DNA of 64,000 bases. It comes from Mxb001 sp046046455. Lineage in GTDB: Bacteria > Actinomycetota > Actinomycetes > S36-B12. Every line of letters starts with the position of its first letter. The first letter of the stretch is position 1. Location: contig JBJOJS010000066.1 in the NCBI GenBank assembly GCA_046046455.1, positions 124,001 through 188,000 of the forward strand. The letters are read 5' to 3'. The notes under the pieces were generated by a model. That model searched no databases. It was not told the origin of the DNA and was given only the letters and a program-made list of their open reading frames with translations. The position numbers and the translations under genes were made by a program. Positions 1 through 12,043 of the stretch are shown here, piece after piece.

Positions 1-1079
1 TAGAAGATCGAGGCCCATAGGCCCTCGGCTGTCGCGGTTGAGACACCGATGAGGATGAAGCCCGCCTGCGCGATCGAGGAGTAGGCGATCATGCGCTTGA
101 TGTCGGTCTGGGCGATCGCCACGAGCGAGCCCACCACCATCGTGAGACCCGCGATCACCCACAGGAGCGGCTCCCAGTCCCATCGGAGACCGCCGAAGGC
201 GACGTAGAGCAGGCGGAGCATCGCGCCGAAGGCGGCGATCTTGACCGCTGCCGCCATGAAGGCGGTCACGGGTGCGGGCGAACCCTGGTAGACGTCGGGA
301 ACCCACTGGTGGAAGGGCACCGCGCCGACCTTGAAGAGCAAACCCACGACCAGCAGGGCGAGGCCGATGACGATGAGCGCTGTCTCGCCGGGCTTAGCCG
401 CCAATGCGTCGGAGATCTCGCCGAAATCCACACTGCCGGCGAAGCCGTAGACGAGGGCCGCCCCGAAGAGGAAAAAGGCCGACGAGAAGGCACCCAGGAT
501 GAAGTACTTGAGCGCAGCCTCCTGCGAGAGCAGACGGCGCCGGCGAGCCATCCCCGCGAGGAGATACAGCGGGAGCGACATGACCTCCAGGGCGACGAAC
601 ATCACGAGCAGGTTGGTCGACGTGACGAAGAGGAGCATGCCGACAACGGCGAAGAGGAAGAGGGGCCACACCTCGGTCTGGAGGTATCCGCGGCGAGTGA
701 GCTCACGCTCGTCCAAGGACCCGGGCAGTGCCGAGGCTCGCGGGGCGAAGGCATCACCCGCGGGATCGAGTTGACGCTCCGCGAGGAGCATCGCCGCGAC
801 GAACGCGACGACGAGCACGAGGCCCATGAGTAGGACTCCGGGGCCGTCGATCGCCAAGGCACCTTCGACCTCGAGGGAGCGCGTGCCCGATTGCCACACG
901 AGGGCGGCGAAGGCGGCTGCCAGCGAACCGAAGGCCAGAACGAGTTGGACCGGCCTGCGCGCGCGTCGACCCACGAAGGTCTCGACGATGACACCGAGGA
1001 CCGCCGCGGCGCCCACGATGATCATGGGCAGCAGCGCGAGGTAGTTGATGTCGGGTGCGACCATCACGTCGGGATTCAC
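1..1079 (-). CDS. nuoN: NADH-quinone oxidoreductase subunit N (partial, 3' end off window)
   Basis: Membrane antiporter-like subunit of complex I, which couples NADH:menaquinone electron transfer to proton pumping. About 359 residues are readable before the left edge cuts the gene. The start is GTG at 1079, overlapping the nuoM stop as GTGA, and reads MNPDVMVAPDINYLALLP. Typical NuoN content is visible: several hydrophobic helices, an AALKYFILGAFSSAFFLFG segment, and a lysine helix with KVGAVPFHQWVPDVYQG followed by TDIKRMIAYSSIAQAGF. It is the last gene of a nuoA-N operon. Identity is secure from sequence and position; the C-terminus cannot be seen. Confidence 0.95.
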   Translation of the reverse strand, partial: MNPDVMVAPDINYLALLPMIIVGAAAVLGVIVETFVGRRARRPVQLVLAFGSLAAAFAALVWQSGTRSLEVEGALAIDGPGVLLMGLVLVVAFVAAMLLAERQLDPAGDAFAPRASALPGSLDERELTRRGYLQTEVWPLFLFAVVGMLLFVTSTNLLVMFVALEVMSLPLYLLAGMARRRRLLSQEAALKYFILGAFSSAFFLFGAALVYGFAGSVDFGEISDALAAKPGETALIVIGLALLVVGLLFKVGAVPFHQWVPDVYQGSPAPVTAFMAAAVKIAAFGAMLRLLYVAFGGLRWDWEPLLWVIAGLTMVVGSLVAIAQTDIKRMIAYSSIAQAGFILIGVSTATAEGLWASIF

Positions 1080-2607
1080 TGCTCACCTCCCGCCGGGGCC
1101 AGGGCAGGCTCGGGGTCGGTCATGCCGATCGTGTCCATGACCCGGTCGACCGCAGGGTTGACCACGTCGAGCACGGGCGCAGGGAAGATGCCCAGGACGA
1201 GGGTGAGCAGCACGATGGGCACCAGGGCGGTGACCTCGCGACCCTTCAGGTCGGTGATCCCCTCCACGTGCACCGAGGTCGGGCCTGTCGCAACCTTCTG
1301 GTAGAGCCTCAGTGCGTACGCAGCCGCCAGGACGATGCCCAGAGTCGCGATCACGGCGACCACGACGTAGCGGGCGAAGGTGCCGAGCAGCACGAGGAAC
1401 TCTCCGGCGAAGCTCGCCAGGCCCGGGAGCGCGATAGCTGACATCGCGGCGAAGAGGAAGAAGCCGGCGAGGACCGGGGCGACCTTGTTGACGCCGCCGT
1501 ACGTCGCGATCGCGCTCGAGCCGCCCGCGCGCTGCATGAGGAAGCCCGCGGTGAGGAAGAGCGCCGCAGTCGAGAGGCCGTGGCCCAGCATGTAGAGGGT
1601 GGAGCCGGACATCGACCATGTGGTGAAGACGAAGATGCCCAGCGCGATGAAGCCGAAGTGCGACATGGAGCTATAGGCGAAGAGTCGCTTCATGTCGGTC
1701 TGGCCGAGAGCCACGAGTGCGCCGTAGATGATGCCGATGACGGCGAGAGCGATCACCAGTGGCGCGTAGAACTCCGACGCCGACGGGAAGATCGGCAGGA
1801 GGTAGCGGATCATGCCGAAGGTGCCGACCTTGTCGAGCACACCGATGAGGAGCACCGCGGTCGCGGGAGTGGACTCCTTGGCGGCGTCGGGCAGCCAGGT
1901 GTGGAAGGGCCACAGCGGCGCCTTGATCGCGAAGGCGATGAAGAACCCGAGGAAGAGGATCTTCTGGGTGGTCGGGTCGATGTCGAGGCCGACGAGCGCC
2001 GCGAAGTCGAAGGTGCCCTGCCCGAGCTGCTGTGCGGAGACGACGTAGAGGCCGATGAGGGCCGCAAGCATGAGCAGGCCGCCCACAAGGCTGTAGATGA
2101 GGAACTTCACCGCCGCGTAGGACCTGTTGGGGCCGCCGTAGCGCCCGATCAGGAAGTAGATCGGGATGAGCATGACCTCGAAGAGGACATAGAAGAGGAA
2201 GACATCGGTCGCGGCGAAGACGCCGATCATGAGCGTCTCGAGGACGAGGATGAGCGCGAAGTAGCCCTTGACGCTGCGCCCGTCCTCCACGTCGTTCCAG
2301 CCCGCCAGGATGGTGACCGGCACGAGGGTGGTCGCCAGGGCGACGAGCACGAGGCCGATGCCGTCGACGCCCACGCTGTAGGAGATGCCGAACGCCGGGA
2401 TCCAGGGGTAGCTCTCGACGAACTGGAAGGCGGCGGTGGACTCGGCATCGAACTGCAGCCCCATCACAACGGTGAAGACGAGTGCGGCCATCGAGAAGAC
2501 CAGTGCGGCCTGCTTGATGAGCCGGACGTTGTCACGCGGCAGGACCATGAGCACGAGGGCGCCGACCAGCGGGATGACGCCCAGGATCGTGAGCCAGGGG
2601 ATCGTCG

Positions 2608-2611
<4 letters not shown>
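1076..2611 (-). CDS. nuoM: NADH-quinone oxidoreductase subunit M
   Basis: Antiporter-like proton-pumping subunit of complex I, 511 residues, the usual length for NuoM. It is strongly hydrophobic with about 14 predicted membrane helices. Diagnostic segments are visible: a conserved Glu in the fifth helix region (YVLFEVMLIPIYFLIG, about residues 140-155), KAPLWPFHTWLPDAAKE with its lysine, and TDMKRLFAYSSMSHFGF. The ATG start overlaps the nuoL stop (ATGA), and its stop overlaps the nuoN GTG, so the three antiporter genes are likely translationally coupled. Confidence 0.97.
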
Positions 2612-4557
<1,946 letters not shown>

Positions 4558-4613
4558 GGCGCCTCCTTCTTGATCACGTCATGTCCTTCGTCGTGCCCGG
4601 GTGCGGGCGGTCG

Positions 4614-4913
4614 TCAGTACTTGAGCAGGTTGGGTTCGTCGATGGAGGCGGAGCGGCGCGAACGGTAGATCGCGACGATGATCGCCAGGCCCACGACCAC
4701 CTCGGCGGCGGCAACCACCATCACGAAGAAGGCGATCACCTGCCCCTCGAGGTTGCCCTGCATGCGAGCGAAGGCGACGAAGGCCAGATTGGCCGCGTTG
4801 AGCATGAGCTCGATCGACATGAAGACGACGATCGCGTTGCGGCGCACGAGCACCCCGACTGTGCCGATGGTGAAGAGCACCGCGGCCAGGATGACGTAGC
4901 TCTCGGGGCTCAT
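4614..4913 (-). CDS. nuoK: NADH-quinone oxidoreductase subunit K
   Basis: Small three-helix membrane subunit of complex I, homologous to MrpC/ND4L, 99 residues. It carries the two conserved membrane glutamates expected of NuoK: one in FMSIELMLNAANLAF (about residue 35) and one in VAAAEVVVGLAIIV (about residue 70). The ATG overlaps the nuoJ stop (ATGA). It lies between nuoJ and nuoL, as in other 14-gene nuo operons. Confidence 0.97.
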   Translation of the reverse strand: MSPESYVILAAVLFTIGTVGVLVRRNAIVVFMSIELMLNAANLAFVAFARMQGNLEGQVIAFFVMVVAAAEVVVGLAIIVAIYRSRRSASIDEPNLLKY

Positions 4914-5749
4914 CGCGGCTCTCCCGGGGAAGTGCCGGGGTCGTCCGCGACGGGATGGTCGGCGGGGCCGAGGGCCGCGCGACCGGAGGCGAGAGCCTCG
5001 GTCTCCGCCACAGCAGCGGTGTCGACCGGGCGGAGGTCACCGCGAGCACGCAGGGGGCCAGGGACAGAGATCTCCGAGACGGACCCGTCGGGCAGCAGGG
5101 CCGGAGTGTCGACGGCGTTGTGACGGGCGTACACACCGGGAGCGGGCAGGGGTCCCACGTGCCCACCGCTGCGTACCCGCTCCTCCGAGAGCTCGCGCTG
5201 CGTGCGACGCGGCTGCCAGCGCTCGCGATGCGCCAGCACGAGGGCGCCGAGGGCGGCCGTGATGAGCAGGCCTGCCACGATCTCGAAGGCGAGGAGGTAT
5301 TCACCGAAGAGGAGCCGGGCGATTCCCTCGACGTTGCCGCCGTACTCGGCATTGGCCGCATCGAGACCGACGGCCGGCACCCCGCTGAGCGCGGTGCCGA
5401 TGGCGAGCACGAGGAGGATGCCGAATCCCGCAGCGAGCAGGATGCCGACGACGCGCTGGCCCTTGAGCGTCTCCACAAGCGAATCGCTGGAGTCGACGCC
5501 GACCACCATGAGCACGAAGAGGAAGAGCATCATCACGGCGCCGGTGTAGACGATGATCTGCACCATGCCGAGGAAGGGTGCGGCGTTGGCGATGTAGAGC
5601 ACCGCGAGGCTGATCATGGTGAGCGCCACCCACAGGGCGCTGTGCACGGCGCGGCGCGACAGGATGAGGCCGAGGCCACCGGTCACGGCGAGGACGGCGC
5701 AGACCCAGAAGACCGCCGCCTCGGCGGTACTGGTGCCGGTCTCGGTCAT
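4910..5749 (-). CDS. nuoJ: NADH-quinone oxidoreductase subunit J with C-terminal extension
   Basis: Membrane subunit of complex I (ND6 homologue), with five hydrophobic helices in the first about 170 residues. The conserved third-helix region reads VQIIVYTGAVMMLFLFVLM (about residues 62-80). The protein is 279 residues, well above the 165-200 of proteobacterial NuoJ. The extra about 110 residues after HRERWQPR are hydrophilic, rich in Pro, Ala and charged residues, and probably cytosolic; similar tails occur in other actinobacterial NuoJ proteins. It overlaps nuoI and nuoK at start and stop. Confidence 0.95.
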   Translation of the reverse strand: MTETGTSTAEAAVFWVCAVLAVTGGLGLILSRRAVHSALWVALTMISLAVLYIANAAPFLGMVQIIVYTGAVMMLFLFVLMVVGVDSSDSLVETLKGQRVVGILLAAGFGILLVLAIGTALSGVPAVGLDAANAEYGGNVEGIARLLFGEYLLAFEIVAGLLITAALGALVLAHRERWQPRRTQRELSEERVRSGGHVGPLPAPGVYARHNAVDTPALLPDGSVSEISVPGPLRARGDLRPVDTAAVAETEALASGRAALGPADHPVADDPGTSPGEPR

Positions 5750-6339
5750 GCGCCCGCCTCCTGCTCGGACCGTCCCTGCGTCTCGGCCCAGATCCGCTCA
5801 TCGCCCGCCGGCTCCTGCTCCGGCACCGAGCCCGAGACCTTACCGGCGTAGTAGTCCTGCTCGGTGGTCCCCGGCACCATGCGGTGCGGCGGGGCGATCA
5901 TGCCGGGCAGCATCGGTGCGAGCAGGTCCTGCTTCTCGTAGATGAGATCGGCACGGTTGTCGTCGGCCAGCTCGTACTCGTTGGTCATCGTGAGTGCGCG
6001 CGTCGGGCAGGCCTCGATGCACAGTCCGCAGAAGATGCAGCGCAGGTAGTTGATCTGGTAGACGCGGCCGTAGCGCTCACCCGGGGAGAAGCGCGCCTCC
6101 TCGGTGTTGCTGTCGGCCTCCACGAGGATCGCGTCCGCGGGGCATGCCCACGCGCACAGCTCGCATCCGATGCACTTCTCAAGCCCGTCCGGCCAGCGAT
6201 TGAGCTGGTGGCGACCGTGGAAGCGCGGCTTGGGCGGGTAGCGGTCGGCCTGCTCGGGGTACTCCTCGGTGACCACCTTCTTGAACATCGTCGCGAAGGT
6301 GACGCCGAATCCGCGTACGGCGGGGGGCAGCTCAGGCAT
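5746..6339 (-). CDS. nuoI: NADH-quinone oxidoreductase subunit I (two 4Fe-4S clusters)
   Basis: Ferredoxin-like subunit that carries electrons through clusters N6a and N6b towards NuoB. Two CxxCxxCxxxCP motifs are visible: C56, C59, C62, C66 (CIGCELCAWACP) and C101, C104, C107, C111 (CIFCGLCIEACP). It has 197 residues, with a short N-terminal region that packs on the membrane and a charged C-terminal tail. The start is 8 nt inside the nuoH 3' end, and the stop overlaps the nuoJ ATG. Confidence 0.97.
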   Translation of the reverse strand: MPELPPAVRGFGVTFATMFKKVVTEEYPEQADRYPPKPRFHGRHQLNRWPDGLEKCIGCELCAWACPADAILVEADSNTEEARFSPGERYGRVYQINYLRCIFCGLCIEACPTRALTMTNEYELADDNRADLIYEKQDLLAPMLPGMIAPPHRMVPGTTEQDYYAGKVSGSVPEQEPAGDERIWAETQGRSEQEAGA

Positions 6340-7681
6340 TGTCGCCCTCCTTCGGCGGGTTGTCGTCGGAGGTCGCCTCGGCCACGTCAGCGGCGGTCAC
6401 CGCGGTGCCGGCGACGGTCGCGCCGGCAAGCGCACGCCGAGAGGTGTAGGTGAATTCCTGACCGGGCAGCGGGGGCACGGGGTAGCCGCCGGCATAGGGG
6501 TCGAACGGCTTCGCGGCCTCGGCCGCCGCCTCCTCCAGCTCACGCTTCTCCTGCCGCGAGGAGCGGATCTGGAGGACCCACGACCCGAGCACGATGGCGA
6601 TGAGCGCCCCCGCCCCTACGAGCAGGAGCTCCTGTGTCGACACGGAGAGTTCATTGCGCACCACGCGAGCGCCGGCGACGATGACGATCCAGACGAGCGA
6701 CGCGGGGATGAGGACCTTCCAGCCGAAGCGCATGAACTGGTCGTAGCGCAGTCGCGGCAGGGTGCCGCGCAGCCAGATGAAGACGAAGATGAAGAGCTGG
6801 ACCTTGATGAGCCACCACAGCAGCGGCCACCAGCCGGTGTTGGCGCTCTCCCACAGGGAGATGGGCCAGGGAGCGCGCCAGCCGCCGAGGAAGAGCGTCG
6901 TCGCGAGCGCCGACACCGTGACCATGTTGATGTACTCGGCGAGGAAGAAGAGCGCGAATTTCAGCGACGAGTACTCCGTGTGGAAGCCACCGACGAGCTC
7001 GCCCTCGGCCTCCGGCAGGTCGAAGGGCGCGCGGTTGGTCTCGCCCACCATGGCCGTCACGTAGATGAGGAACGATGGGAGCAGGATCACTGCGTACCAG
7101 ATCGGCTCCTGCGCAGCGACGATGTCCGAGGTCGACATCGAGCCGGCGTAGAGGAAGACGGCGACGAAGGACATCGACATCGCAAGCTCGTAGGAGATCA
7201 TCTGGGCTGACGAGCGCAGGCCGCCGAGTAGCGGGTACGTCGATCCGGAGGACCAGCCGGCGAGCACGATGCCGTAGATGCCGATGGAGGCGACGGCGAG
7301 GACGTAGAGCACAGAGACCGGGAAGTCGGTGAGCTGCAACGGGGTCTCGACGCCGAAGATGCTGACCATCGGCCCGAACGGAATGACGGCGAACGCGATG
7401 AAGGCCATGGTCGCCGAGATGACCGGTGCGATCCAGTAGACGGCCCGATGCGCCGTCTTGGGGATGATCTCCTCCTTGAGCGCCAGCTTGAAGCCATCCA
7501 TGAGCGACTGGAGCAGGCCGAAGGGGCCGACGCGGTTGGGGCCGACACGCGACTGCATGCGGGCAACGACGCGGCGCTCCCACCAGATGGTGAAGAGGGT
7601 GAGGAGCACGAGCATGACGAAGATCGCCAGGACCTTGAGCAGGACGAGCCACCAGGGATCGTTGAAGGTCATCTCGCTCAT
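6332..7681 (-). CDS. nuoH: NADH-quinone oxidoreductase subunit H
   Basis: Quinone-chamber membrane subunit of complex I (ND1 homologue), 449 residues. Diagnostic stretches are GWSSGSTYPLLGGLRSSAQ (about 142-160) and ETNRAPFDLPEAEGELVGGF (214-233). Eight or so helices run to about residue 372, followed by a 75-residue hydrophilic tail rich in Pro and Gly, a feature I associate with actinobacterial NuoH. The start ATG at 7681 is fixed by the ATGA overlap with the nuoG stop; longer readings in this frame only run antisense-free into nuoG coding sequence and are not credible. Confidence 0.96.
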   Translation of the reverse strand: MSEMTFNDPWWLVLLKVLAIFVMLVLLTLFTIWWERRVVARMQSRVGPNRVGPFGLLQSLMDGFKLALKEEIIPKTAHRAVYWIAPVISATMAFIAFAVIPFGPMVSIFGVETPLQLTDFPVSVLYVLAVASIGIYGIVLAGWSSGSTYPLLGGLRSSAQMISYELAMSMSFVAVFLYAGSMSTSDIVAAQEPIWYAVILLPSFLIYVTAMVGETNRAPFDLPEAEGELVGGFHTEYSSLKFALFFLAEYINMVTVSALATTLFLGGWRAPWPISLWESANTGWWPLLWWLIKVQLFIFVFIWLRGTLPRLRYDQFMRFGWKVLIPASLVWIVIVAGARVVRNELSVSTQELLLVGAGALIAIVLGSWVLQIRSSRQEKRELEEAAAEAAKPFDPYAGGYPVPPLPGQEFTYTSRRALAGATVAGTAVTAADVAEATSDDNPPKEGDNA

Positions 7682-10083
7682 GCTGTCCCTCCCGTGACGC
7701 GCACCCGGCTGCCATGAGAGACACCAATCGCAAGGGCCCGGGAGCCCTCGGATGTCATCGGGATCCACACGGTGCCGTCGACGACATCGCCAAGGCGCAG
7801 AGGCAACTCGATCGCGCCCTGATCGGTGGCGATGACGACTCGCGAAGCCTGGGCGAGACCGAGCGCACGTGCCGTTTCCGCCCCCATGAGGGCCTCGGTG
7901 GGCCGTGCGGTGGCGGCCAGGTGCGGCTCGCCCTCCTGCAGCGCGCCCGCGTCGAGGAGGAGTCGCCACGTGGCCAGGGCCGTCCCCGCGCTGGAGCCCG
8001 TGGTGTCGGGTGCGACGGTGGGCGCCGCAGGACGTGGACCGGTCCAGCGGCCCAGTCTGTCGAGCTCGCTGCGAAGAGCGTTGACGTCACCCGCGCCGAA
8101 GGGCACGTCCATCACGTCGGCGATCATCGCCAGCACTCGGCCGTCGGCAATCGACTGGGCGCCGGGGATCGCGGCAGAGAACGGCTTAGTGCGCCCCTCC
8201 CAATCAGTGAAGGACCCGGCCTTCTCCGCGACCACGGCGACGGGGAAGACCACATCGGCTCCCTCGGTGACCTCGTTGTGATGCGCGGAGAGCGCGACAA
8301 CGAAGGGCACGGCCGCGAGGGCGCGTCGCAGATCGTCTGCGCGAGCATGATCGGACACCTCGAGTCCGGCGACGAGCAGCGCATCGACGCGGCCACCGGC
8401 CAGCATCGCGTCGATGAGGGCCTCACCCGACAGCCCATCCGTGGGCAGGCTTCCGGGATCTACGCCCCAGACTGCAGCGACCTCATCGCGTGCTCGCGCA
8501 TCCGCCGCGGGGCGCCCACCGGCCAGGAGACCGGCGAGTGCGCCGACATCGAGAGCACCTCGCTCACCCGCGCGACGGGGCACCCATCCGAGGCGCGCCC
8601 CCGTGCTGGCGGCGAGCTCGGCCGCCGCGGAAAGAGCGCCGGGCACTCCGGCCATGCGCTCGCCAACGAGGATGACCGCCCCCGGCTCGCGCAGGGACGC
8701 GAGGGTGGCTGCCTGCTCGCCAGCGAGGGCCTCGCGCAGAGCGACCGCCTCGCCGCCGGGCTGGACGGCCCACCATTCGGCATTCATCTTGTCCATGCCG
8801 CGCGTGCGCACCGGCGACATCGAGACGACGCGCGGTCCGCCCTTGCGCGTCGCTGCGCGCAGGCGCAAGAAGATGATCGGCGACTCGTCCTCGGGCTCCA
8901 GGCCGACGAGGAGCACGGCAGGTGCCGCGTCGAGGTCGGCGTATGTCGGACCGAGCGGCGTGCCCGCTACTGACGAGGCGAGGAACTGCACTTCCTCGTC
9001 GCTGGCGACACGTGCACGGAAGTCGATACTCCCGGTGCCCATGGCCACGCGAGCGAACTTCGCGTACGCGTAGGCGTCCTCAACCGTGAGGCGACCGCCA
9101 GTAAGGACTGCGGCGCGCCCACGCGCGGCCGCGAAGCCGCGAGCGGCCACATCGAGTGCCTCGGGCCACGACGCGGGACGCAGCTCGCCGTCCTCACGGA
9201 CGAGCGGCGAGGCGATGCGACCCTCCTGCGTGTAGATGAAGGCGAAGCGACCCTTGTCGCAGTTCCACTCTTCATTGACCTCGGGGTCGTCCCACGCGAG
9301 GCGACGCGTCACGACGCCGCGACGCACGTCGGTGCGCAGGGAGCAGCCCGATGCGCAGTGCTCGCATGTCGTGGGCGTGCTCACCAAGTCGAACGGGCGT
9401 GCGCGGAAACGGTAGAGGGAGCTCGTGAGCGCGCCCACCGGGCAGATCTGGATGGTGTTGCCCGAGAAGTACGAGTCGAAGGGCTGGTCCGGCGCAATGC
9501 CGACCTGCTGCTTTGCTCCGCGCTCCAGGAGCTCGAGCATGGGATCGCCCGCGATCTGATCGGCGAATCGCGTGCAGCGCGCACAGGAGACGCAGCGCTC
9601 GCGGTCGAGCAGGATCTGCGCGCTCATGTTGATCGGCTTCTCGAAGGTGCGCTTCTCCTCCTCGAAACGGGAGGTGCCGCGACCGGCGGTCATCGCCTGG
9701 TTCTGGAGCGGGCACTCGCCACCCTTGTCGCACACGGGGCAGTCGAGGGGGTGGTTGAGGAGCAGGAACTCCATCACCCCTTCCTGCGCGGTGTCAGCCA
9801 TCTGCGACGTGCGCTGAGTGCGGACGATCATGCCGTCGGTCACGGCGATCGCGCACGCAGGCTGGGGCTTGGGCTGGCCTTCGATCTCGATGAGGCACAT
9901 GCGGCAGGCCGCGACCGGGTCGAGGAGGGGGTGATCGCAGAAGCGTGGGATCTCGATGCCCATCAACTCGGCGACGCGGATGACGAGCATGCCCTTGGGC
10001 ACGCGCACCTCGATGCCGTCGACACTCACCGTCACCAGATCGGCGGGTGACACCTCGGCAGGGCTCTGCGGGGCGATGGTCAT
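7678..10083 (-). CDS. nuoG: NADH-quinone oxidoreductase subunit G
   Basis: Largest peripheral-arm subunit of complex I, 801 residues. The N-terminal part carries the iron-sulphur ligands: 2Fe-2S C49, C60, C63, C77; N5 H111, C115, C118, C124; N4 C164, C167, C170, C214; and the extra N7 set C240, C243, C247, C275, which only some bacteria retain. The rest is a degenerate molybdopterin-oxidoreductase domain, here fairly divergent (residues about 285-800). It overlaps nuoF (ATGA) and nuoH. Confidence 0.97.
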   Translation of the reverse strand: MTIAPQSPAEVSPADLVTVSVDGIEVRVPKGMLVIRVAELMGIEIPRFCDHPLLDPVAACRMCLIEIEGQPKPQPACAIAVTDGMIVRTQRTSQMADTAQEGVMEFLLLNHPLDCPVCDKGGECPLQNQAMTAGRGTSRFEEEKRTFEKPINMSAQILLDRERCVSCARCTRFADQIAGDPMLELLERGAKQQVGIAPDQPFDSYFSGNTIQICPVGALTSSLYRFRARPFDLVSTPTTCEHCASGCSLRTDVRRGVVTRRLAWDDPEVNEEWNCDKGRFAFIYTQEGRIASPLVREDGELRPASWPEALDVAARGFAAARGRAAVLTGGRLTVEDAYAYAKFARVAMGTGSIDFRARVASDEEVQFLASSVAGTPLGPTYADLDAAPAVLLVGLEPEDESPIIFLRLRAATRKGGPRVVSMSPVRTRGMDKMNAEWWAVQPGGEAVALREALAGEQAATLASLREPGAVILVGERMAGVPGALSAAAELAASTGARLGWVPRRAGERGALDVGALAGLLAGGRPAADARARDEVAAVWGVDPGSLPTDGLSGEALIDAMLAGGRVDALLVAGLEVSDHARADDLRRALAAVPFVVALSAHHNEVTEGADVVFPVAVVAEKAGSFTDWEGRTKPFSAAIPGAQSIADGRVLAMIADVMDVPFGAGDVNALRSELDRLGRWTGPRPAAPTVAPDTTGSSAGTALATWRLLLDAGALQEGEPHLAATARPTEALMGAETARALGLAQASRVVIATDQGAIELPLRLGDVVDGTVWIPMTSEGSRALAIGVSHGSRVRVTGGTA

Positions 10084-11390
10084 CGCGCGCCCACCTCGCT
10101 GAAGACGTAGGAGGCCGCCGGCGGGAAGGCCTCATCGACGGGGGTGCGCGTCGCGGCCTCGAACTCGTCGCGGAAGTACTTCAGAGCTGCGGGATAGGGG
10201 GTGGCTGCCGCATCACCCAGGGCGCAGAAGGAGCGGCCGGCGATGTTGCCACACACCTCGAGGAGGAGATCCATGTCAGCGTCCGTGCCGTGCCCGTGCT
10301 CGAAGCGCTCGAGCACACCCGTGATCCAGTAGGTGCCCTCGCGGCACGGCGTGCACTTGCCGCACGACTCATGCTTGTAGAACTCCAGCCAGCGCGTGAC
10401 GGCCTTGACGACGCTCACGGTGCTGTTGAAGACCATGGGCGTGCCCGTGCCGAGCATCGTGCCGGCCTCGGCCATCGCCTCGTACGTCAGCGGGGTGTCG
10501 AGGTGATCGGCCGTGAGCATCGGCACCGAGGAGCCACCGGGGATCCAGAACTTCACCGTGCCGTCGCCGCCGACGACGCCGCCGGCGTAGTCGAGGAGCT
10601 CTCGCATGGTGATGCCCAGCGGTGCCTCGTAGATGCCGGGCCGTGCGACATGACCCGAGACGGCGAAGACCTTGAAGCCCGGGGACTTCTCCGTGCCGAA
10701 CTGCCGGAACCAGTCGACGCCGTTGTTGATGATCCACGGGACGTTGCAGATGGTCTCGACGTTGTTGACCACCGTGGGCACGGCGTAGAGGCCGTGCGTC
10801 GCGGGAAACGGCGGCTTGAGGCGCGGCTGGCCGCGGTATCCCTCGAGCGAGTCGAGCAGCGCCGTCTCCTCGCCGCAGATGTAGGCGCCCGCGCCCGAGT
10901 GGACGGTGATGCGCAGGTTGAAACCGGAGCCGAGGATGTTGTCGCCCACCAAGCCAGCACGCTCCGCCTCGGCGATCGCCGTGGCCACGCGCCGGATCGC
11001 CTGGGGCACCTCGCCGCGGATGTAGATGAAGGCGTGATTCGCCCGGATGGCGTACGACGAGATGATGACTCCCTCGACGAGCGCATGCGGGTTGGCGATC
11101 ATGATCGGGACGTCCTTGCAGGCACCCGGCTCGGACTCATCGGCATTGACGACGAGGTAGTGCGGCTTGCCGTCGTTCTGCGGGACGAAGCTCCACTTCA
11201 GACCGGTGGGGAAGCCCGCTCCCCCGCGCCCGCGCAGGCCCGTGTCCTTGACGGTGCCGATGATCGCGTCGGGATCCATGCCGAGCGCCTTGGACAGGGC
11301 GACGTAGCCACCGTGCCGGCGATAGCCGTCGAGCGTGAAGAGGTCGGGCACGTCCCAGTGGGCCGTGATGACCGGGGTCAGCGGTGTCAT
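10080..11390 (-). CDS. nuoF: NADH-quinone oxidoreductase subunit F (NADH and FMN binding)
   Basis: The NADH-oxidising flavoprotein subunit, 436 residues. The glycine-rich FMN/NADH segment GRGGAGFPTG is at 54-63, the CGEETALLDSLEG segment near 175-190, and the N3 4Fe-4S ligands in ESCGKCTPCREG near 345-356 with a final Cys further on. The ATG overlaps the nuoE stop. NADH oxidised here passes electrons to NuoE/NuoG clusters and finally to menaquinone, which the men genes next door make. Confidence 0.98.
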   Translation of the reverse strand: MTPLTPVITAHWDVPDLFTLDGYRRHGGYVALSKALGMDPDAIIGTVKDTGLRGRGGAGFPTGLKWSFVPQNDGKPHYLVVNADESEPGACKDVPIMIANPHALVEGVIISSYAIRANHAFIYIRGEVPQAIRRVATAIAEAERAGLVGDNILGSGFNLRITVHSGAGAYICGEETALLDSLEGYRGQPRLKPPFPATHGLYAVPTVVNNVETICNVPWIINNGVDWFRQFGTEKSPGFKVFAVSGHVARPGIYEAPLGITMRELLDYAGGVVGGDGTVKFWIPGGSSVPMLTADHLDTPLTYEAMAEAGTMLGTGTPMVFNSTVSVVKAVTRWLEFYKHESCGKCTPCREGTYWITGVLERFEHGHGTDADMDLLLEVCGNIAGRSFCALGDAAATPYPAALKYFRDEFEAATRTPVDEAFPPAASYVFSEVGAR

Positions 11391-12043
11391 GCGGGTCCCT
11401 CCACCGGAGCGGGTGCGCTCATGCCGTGCTCGCGTGCGTAGGTCAGGCCCGCGAGCATGATCGCGTCGGCCTCGCCGCCCTCACCCGCGAGACCATCGAC
11501 GGGGAAGGCGAGGGTGTGCTCGGTCGCCTGGAAGTCACGGATGACCGGACCCCGCGTCGAGACGACCTCCTCGCCACGGGCCAGTCGATCGATCACGTCG
11601 AGGGCACTCTGCGGCGTCTGGCAGTCCATGAACTCCCAGTCCACCGTCATGACGGGAGCATGCGTGCATGCGGCCTGGCACTCGATGCGCTCGAGCCAGA
11701 ACGTGCCGTCGGCATCGCGCTCGTCGTGTCCGGCTCCGAGACGCTCCGAGATGGCGTCGTACACGGCATCTCCGCCGAGCAGCGCGCAGAGGGTGTTGGT
11801 GCAGACACCGATGTGGTGCTTGCCGACCGAGCGGCGCTTGTACATCGTGTAGAAGGTCGCGACCGCCGTGACCTCGGCGGTGGTGAGCCCGAGTTGCTCG
11901 GCGATGACCTGCATGCCCTCGGGAGTGATCTCGTCGTCGACACTCTGCACGAGATGGAGCAGGGGCATCACTGCGGAGCGTGACTGGGGGTAGCGCGCGA
12001 TGATCTCGCGCATCTGCGCCATGACAGCCTCGTCGTACGCCAT
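11387..12043 (-). CDS. nuoE: NADH-quinone oxidoreductase subunit E (2Fe-2S)
   Basis: Thioredoxin-fold 2Fe-2S subunit, 218 residues. Ligands C81, C86, C122 and C126 (CTNTLC and CQAAC) match cluster N1a. The start ATG at 12043 is set by a TGATG overlap with the nuoD stop and reads MAYDEAVMAQ; a longer in-frame reading upstream is antisense-like noise inside nuoD. The C-terminal about 50 residues extend beyond the short family members, in common with other actinobacterial copies. Confidence 0.96.
   Translation of the reverse strand: MAYDEAVMAQMREIIARYPQSRSAVMPLLHLVQSVDDEITPEGMQVIAEQLGLTTAEVTAVATFYTMYKRRSVGKHHIGVCTNTLCALLGGDAVYDAISERLGAGHDERDADGTFWLERIECQAACTHAPVMTVDWEFMDCQTPQSALDVIDRLARGEEVVSTRGPVIRDFQATEHTLAFPVDGLAGEGGEADAIMLAGLTYAREHGMSAPAPVEGPA

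Noticed and set aside
7682..7969. N-terminal extension of nuoH
   Set aside because: It lies inside nuoG in another frame; the ATGA overlap at 7681 gives a good start and the family begins there.
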